The translations under genes and the position numbers were made by a program. A stretch of 7,846 bases of DNA from Alphaproteobacteria bacterium. GTDB taxonomy: Bacteria > Pseudomonadota > Alphaproteobacteria > Micropepsales > Micropepsaceae. Positions 6,388 through 7,846 of the stretch are shown piece by piece. The notes below the pieces were generated by a model. It saw only the letters and a list, made by a program, of their open reading frames with translations, ran no database searches and was not told the origin of the DNA. The first letter of the stretch is position 1. Every line of letters starts with the position of its first letter. The DNA is taken from NCBI GenBank assembly GCA_028869725.1, contig JAGWRJ010000642.1:1-7846 (forward strand), read 5' to 3'.

Positions 6388-6586
6388 CGACCGTATGTCG
6401 CCAGGCGATCCAGGGCGGCCCCCCTTCAAGCCTAAGGAGATATTGAGCGCGCAGTTTGGCGACATGGCGATGGAAGGACGGAGTATCTGTATAAAGCCGT
6501 CTAACATCTTTCCAATGTGGGATTGTTTCGTTGCGGGAATCGAGTAGAGGAAGACGGCGCCGATTGTAGAGGCCCCGGGGGGACTC

Positions 6587-7540
6587 ATGAGTGCACCGGA
6601 CATCTTGCTCGTGATTCTTGCCTTGGCGTTCGCCTGGAGCATGGGCGCGCATTACACAGGCGCGTGCATGGGCATGCCCTTTGCAACGAAAAGCATCAAC
6701 TTGGCGCCAGCGCTATGGCTCATGGCTCCACTCACATTTCTGGGTGCAACCTTCCTCAGTCACAAGGTGTTGGCCAACATTGGCCATAACATCCTGCTTG
6801 CGCATCACCTTGACGCACTACCGGCGATTGCCATTTTAGGTGCAGCTTTTTCTCTAACAACGTTTTTTACGCAACGTCGGATTCCTACTTCTACAATACA
6901 AATCCTGATATTTTGCGTCATCGGTGCTGGCCTTGCCCTTGGGCTCCGCGTCCGATGGAGTATGGTTTTGCGTCTGATCGCGCTGTGGATTTCTGCCCCC
7001 GTCATCGCCTTTTTTCTAGGCTTTGTGTTCACCAAGATTCTTGACCTGTTTCCTGAATTTGCACGAAGCGGTAGTGCCGGCGCGATGGGTTGGGCACTGG
7101 TAGTTGTTGGAGGTGCCGCGTCCATCACTATGGGTGCAAATGATGTTTCCAATGCAACGGCGGTGTTTCTTACTACTGGATTTTCAGGTCCACTGGTTGC
7201 CGGCACGCTTGGTGGCATCGGATTGGCTATTGGCGTCCTTACCTGGGGACGGCCGCTGCTCGAGCGGGTTGCCTTGGATGTCGTCAAAGTCGATATGCCG
7301 ATGGCGACCGCCGCTCAGCTCGTTCAGGCCGTCGTAGTGCTCACGGCTGTATTCGTGGGCTACTTCACTTCCATGAACCAGGCCCTGATAGGTGCCATGG
7401 CTGGGGCAGGTTTTGCCCGCGGGCGTGAAACCATTGATCGAGGAGTTATTATTGCCATCCTTCGCGGGTGGTTTATCGGACCAGGCGCCGGCTTAATTTT
7501 GGCGTTCATCTTCGCTCGGGTCATGCAGGCTATTTCGTGA
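6587..7540 (+). CDS. PiT-family inorganic phosphate transporter, compact form
   Basis: This 317-residue polytopic inner-membrane protein belongs to the PiT family (Pfam PHO-4, TC 2.A.20), which imports phosphate, often as a metal-phosphate complex, driven by protons or sodium. The C-terminal half has the family signature GANDVSN at residues 183-189. The two-fold internal repeat is visible: IPTSTIQILIFCVIGAGLA (99-117) in the first half corresponds to YFTSMNQALIGAMAGAGFA (259-277) in the second. The first-half signature position reads GAHYTGACMGM (20-30) instead of GANDxAN. Hydrophobic segments lie at about 5-22, 43-57, 78-92, 104-119, 127-150, 165-182, 200-219, 244-272 and 286-311. PitA of E. 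coli is about 500 residues, so this is a short version lacking the large central loop. ATG 6587 follows a strong ribosome binding site GGGGGGA (6577-6583) and opens into the first helix. It is divergent from the PAP2 phosphatase. Confidence 0.9.
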   Translation: MSAPDILLVILALAFAWSMGAHYTGACMGMPFATKSINLAPALWLMAPLTFLGATFLSHKVLANIGHNILLAHHLDALPAIAILGAAFSLTTFFTQRRIPTSTIQILIFCVIGAGLALGLRVRWSMVLRLIALWISAPVIAFFLGFVFTKILDLFPEFARSGSAGAMGWALVVVGGAASITMGANDVSNATAVFLTTGFSGPLVAGTLGGIGLAIGVLTWGRPLLERVALDVVKVDMPMATAAQLVQAVVVLTAVFVGYFTSMNQALIGAMAGAGFARGRETIDRGVIIAILRGWFIGPGAGLILAFIFARVMQAIS

Positions 7541-7846
7541 TGCAACGTCCTGTCGGACCTGAGCGTACACCGGACCTGCGATGCGCGCGGAAGGCGAAGG
7601 TGCTTTAGGCCAATCCTCACAGACACTAACATCGGCAACGCGGTACTCCGCAGGTGCCTTTGGCGCCGAGATCGCGAAACAGCAGGATGGACAAAACATT
7701 ACTGAAGAGTCGTCGCCAGCACCATCCTGGTCAGGCAGACGTGCAGCCAAGGTCGACCGAGACAGATCTGTGGAACTAGGCTTGTCGAGCACTGATTGGG
7801 TGCGGCCCAGCTTTCACTGAAATACAGACATTGGGGAATTGTATAG
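7541..7846. other. Right-edge stretch without a recognised gene
   Basis: No family is recognised. A 79-codon open frame (7581-7820, +) has hydrophilic, repetitive composition and no ribosome binding site, and its minus-strand counterpart is no better. Short hairpins cluster here: GCGG-tact-CCGC (7640-7651), GGTGCC-ttt-GGCGCC with one G-U pair (7653-7667), and a longer-range 8-bp pairing CAGGATGG (7683-7690) with CCATCCTG (7722-7729). There is no clear terminator after the transporter stop. Confidence 0.4.

Larger units (their letters stand above)
5953..6586. other. Divergent intergenic region between PAP2 and PiT genes
   Basis: This 634-base gap must hold the promoters of both flanking genes, but I see no strong -35/-10 pair. 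On the minus strand TTGAGC and TATCGC with 17 bases between them, about 60 bases upstream of the PAP2 start, form a weak candidate. Open frames (for example 6305-6547 on + and 6377-6652 on -) match no family I know and lack good start contexts. The structured stretch 6201-6302 and the repeat at 6362-6403 are annotated separately. A short minus-frame stretch resembling coding sequence near 6400-6640 overlaps the transporter start and is not credible. Confidence 0.45.

Noticed and set aside
6305..6547. 80-codon + frame upstream of PiT
   Set aside because: No ribosome binding site, no known family, and it contains the repeat and hairpin at 6363-6403; probably noncoding.
6377..6652. Minus-strand frame of 91 codons (and its neighbour 6364-6642)
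   Set aside because: It overlaps the start of the transporter, matches no family I know and has no start signal; best explained as a chance frame.
7554..7578. Direct repeat CGGACCTG at 7554-7561 and 7571-7578
   Set aside because: Two eight-base copies are close to chance level and no function is suggested.
1..7846. CRISPR array, tRNA or rRNA gene
   Set aside because: No regularly spaced repeats and no cloverleaf or rRNA-like sequence were seen.

Overview
The window looks like chromosomal DNA of a gammaproteobacterium, most likely of the Xanthomonadaceae/Rhodanobacteraceae type. The basis is a fairly GC-rich sequence, a DUF6249-like small membrane protein at the left edge (a family I associate with that group), a typical Gram-negative signal peptide on the S9 peptidase, and a membrane-anchored c-type cytochrome. 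This assignment is inference from protein style, not from a database search.

Layout. 1-204 (-): start of a DUF6249-like membrane protein cut by the window edge. 333-700 (-): frameshifted remnant of an IS481-like transposase. 701-1191: no recognisable gene. 1192-1716 (+): monoheme cytochrome c with an N-terminal membrane anchor. 1717-2287: long gap holding only broken, unrecognised reading frames. 2380-4707 (+): exported S9 (dipeptidyl-peptidase IV-like) serine peptidase. 4708-5394: gap with a perfect 12-bp inverted repeat and one weak small-ORF candidate with a good Shine-Dalgarno sequence. 5395-5952 (-): exported PAP2-family phosphatase. 5953-6586: divergent intergenic region with a run of GC-rich hairpins ending in a terminator-like element and one copy of an imperfect repeat whose other copy lies upstream of the peptidase. 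6587-7540 (+): compact PiT-type inorganic phosphate transporter. 7541-7846: no convincing gene.

How the genes may work together. The divergent PAP2 phosphatase and PiT transporter make a plausible phosphate-scavenging pair: phosphate released outside the inner membrane, then taken up. The peptidase would digest exported oligopeptides. The cytochrome is a lone electron carrier with no redox partner here. Only about 58% of the window is confidently coding. Together with a decayed transposase, long gaps and a dispersed repeat, this looks like an accessory region that has been shuffled and is decaying. I found no complete new defence or mobile system. The most unusual parts are the hairpin cluster at 6201-6302, the 2288/6362 repeat pair, and changed signature motifs in the PAP2 and PiT proteins.
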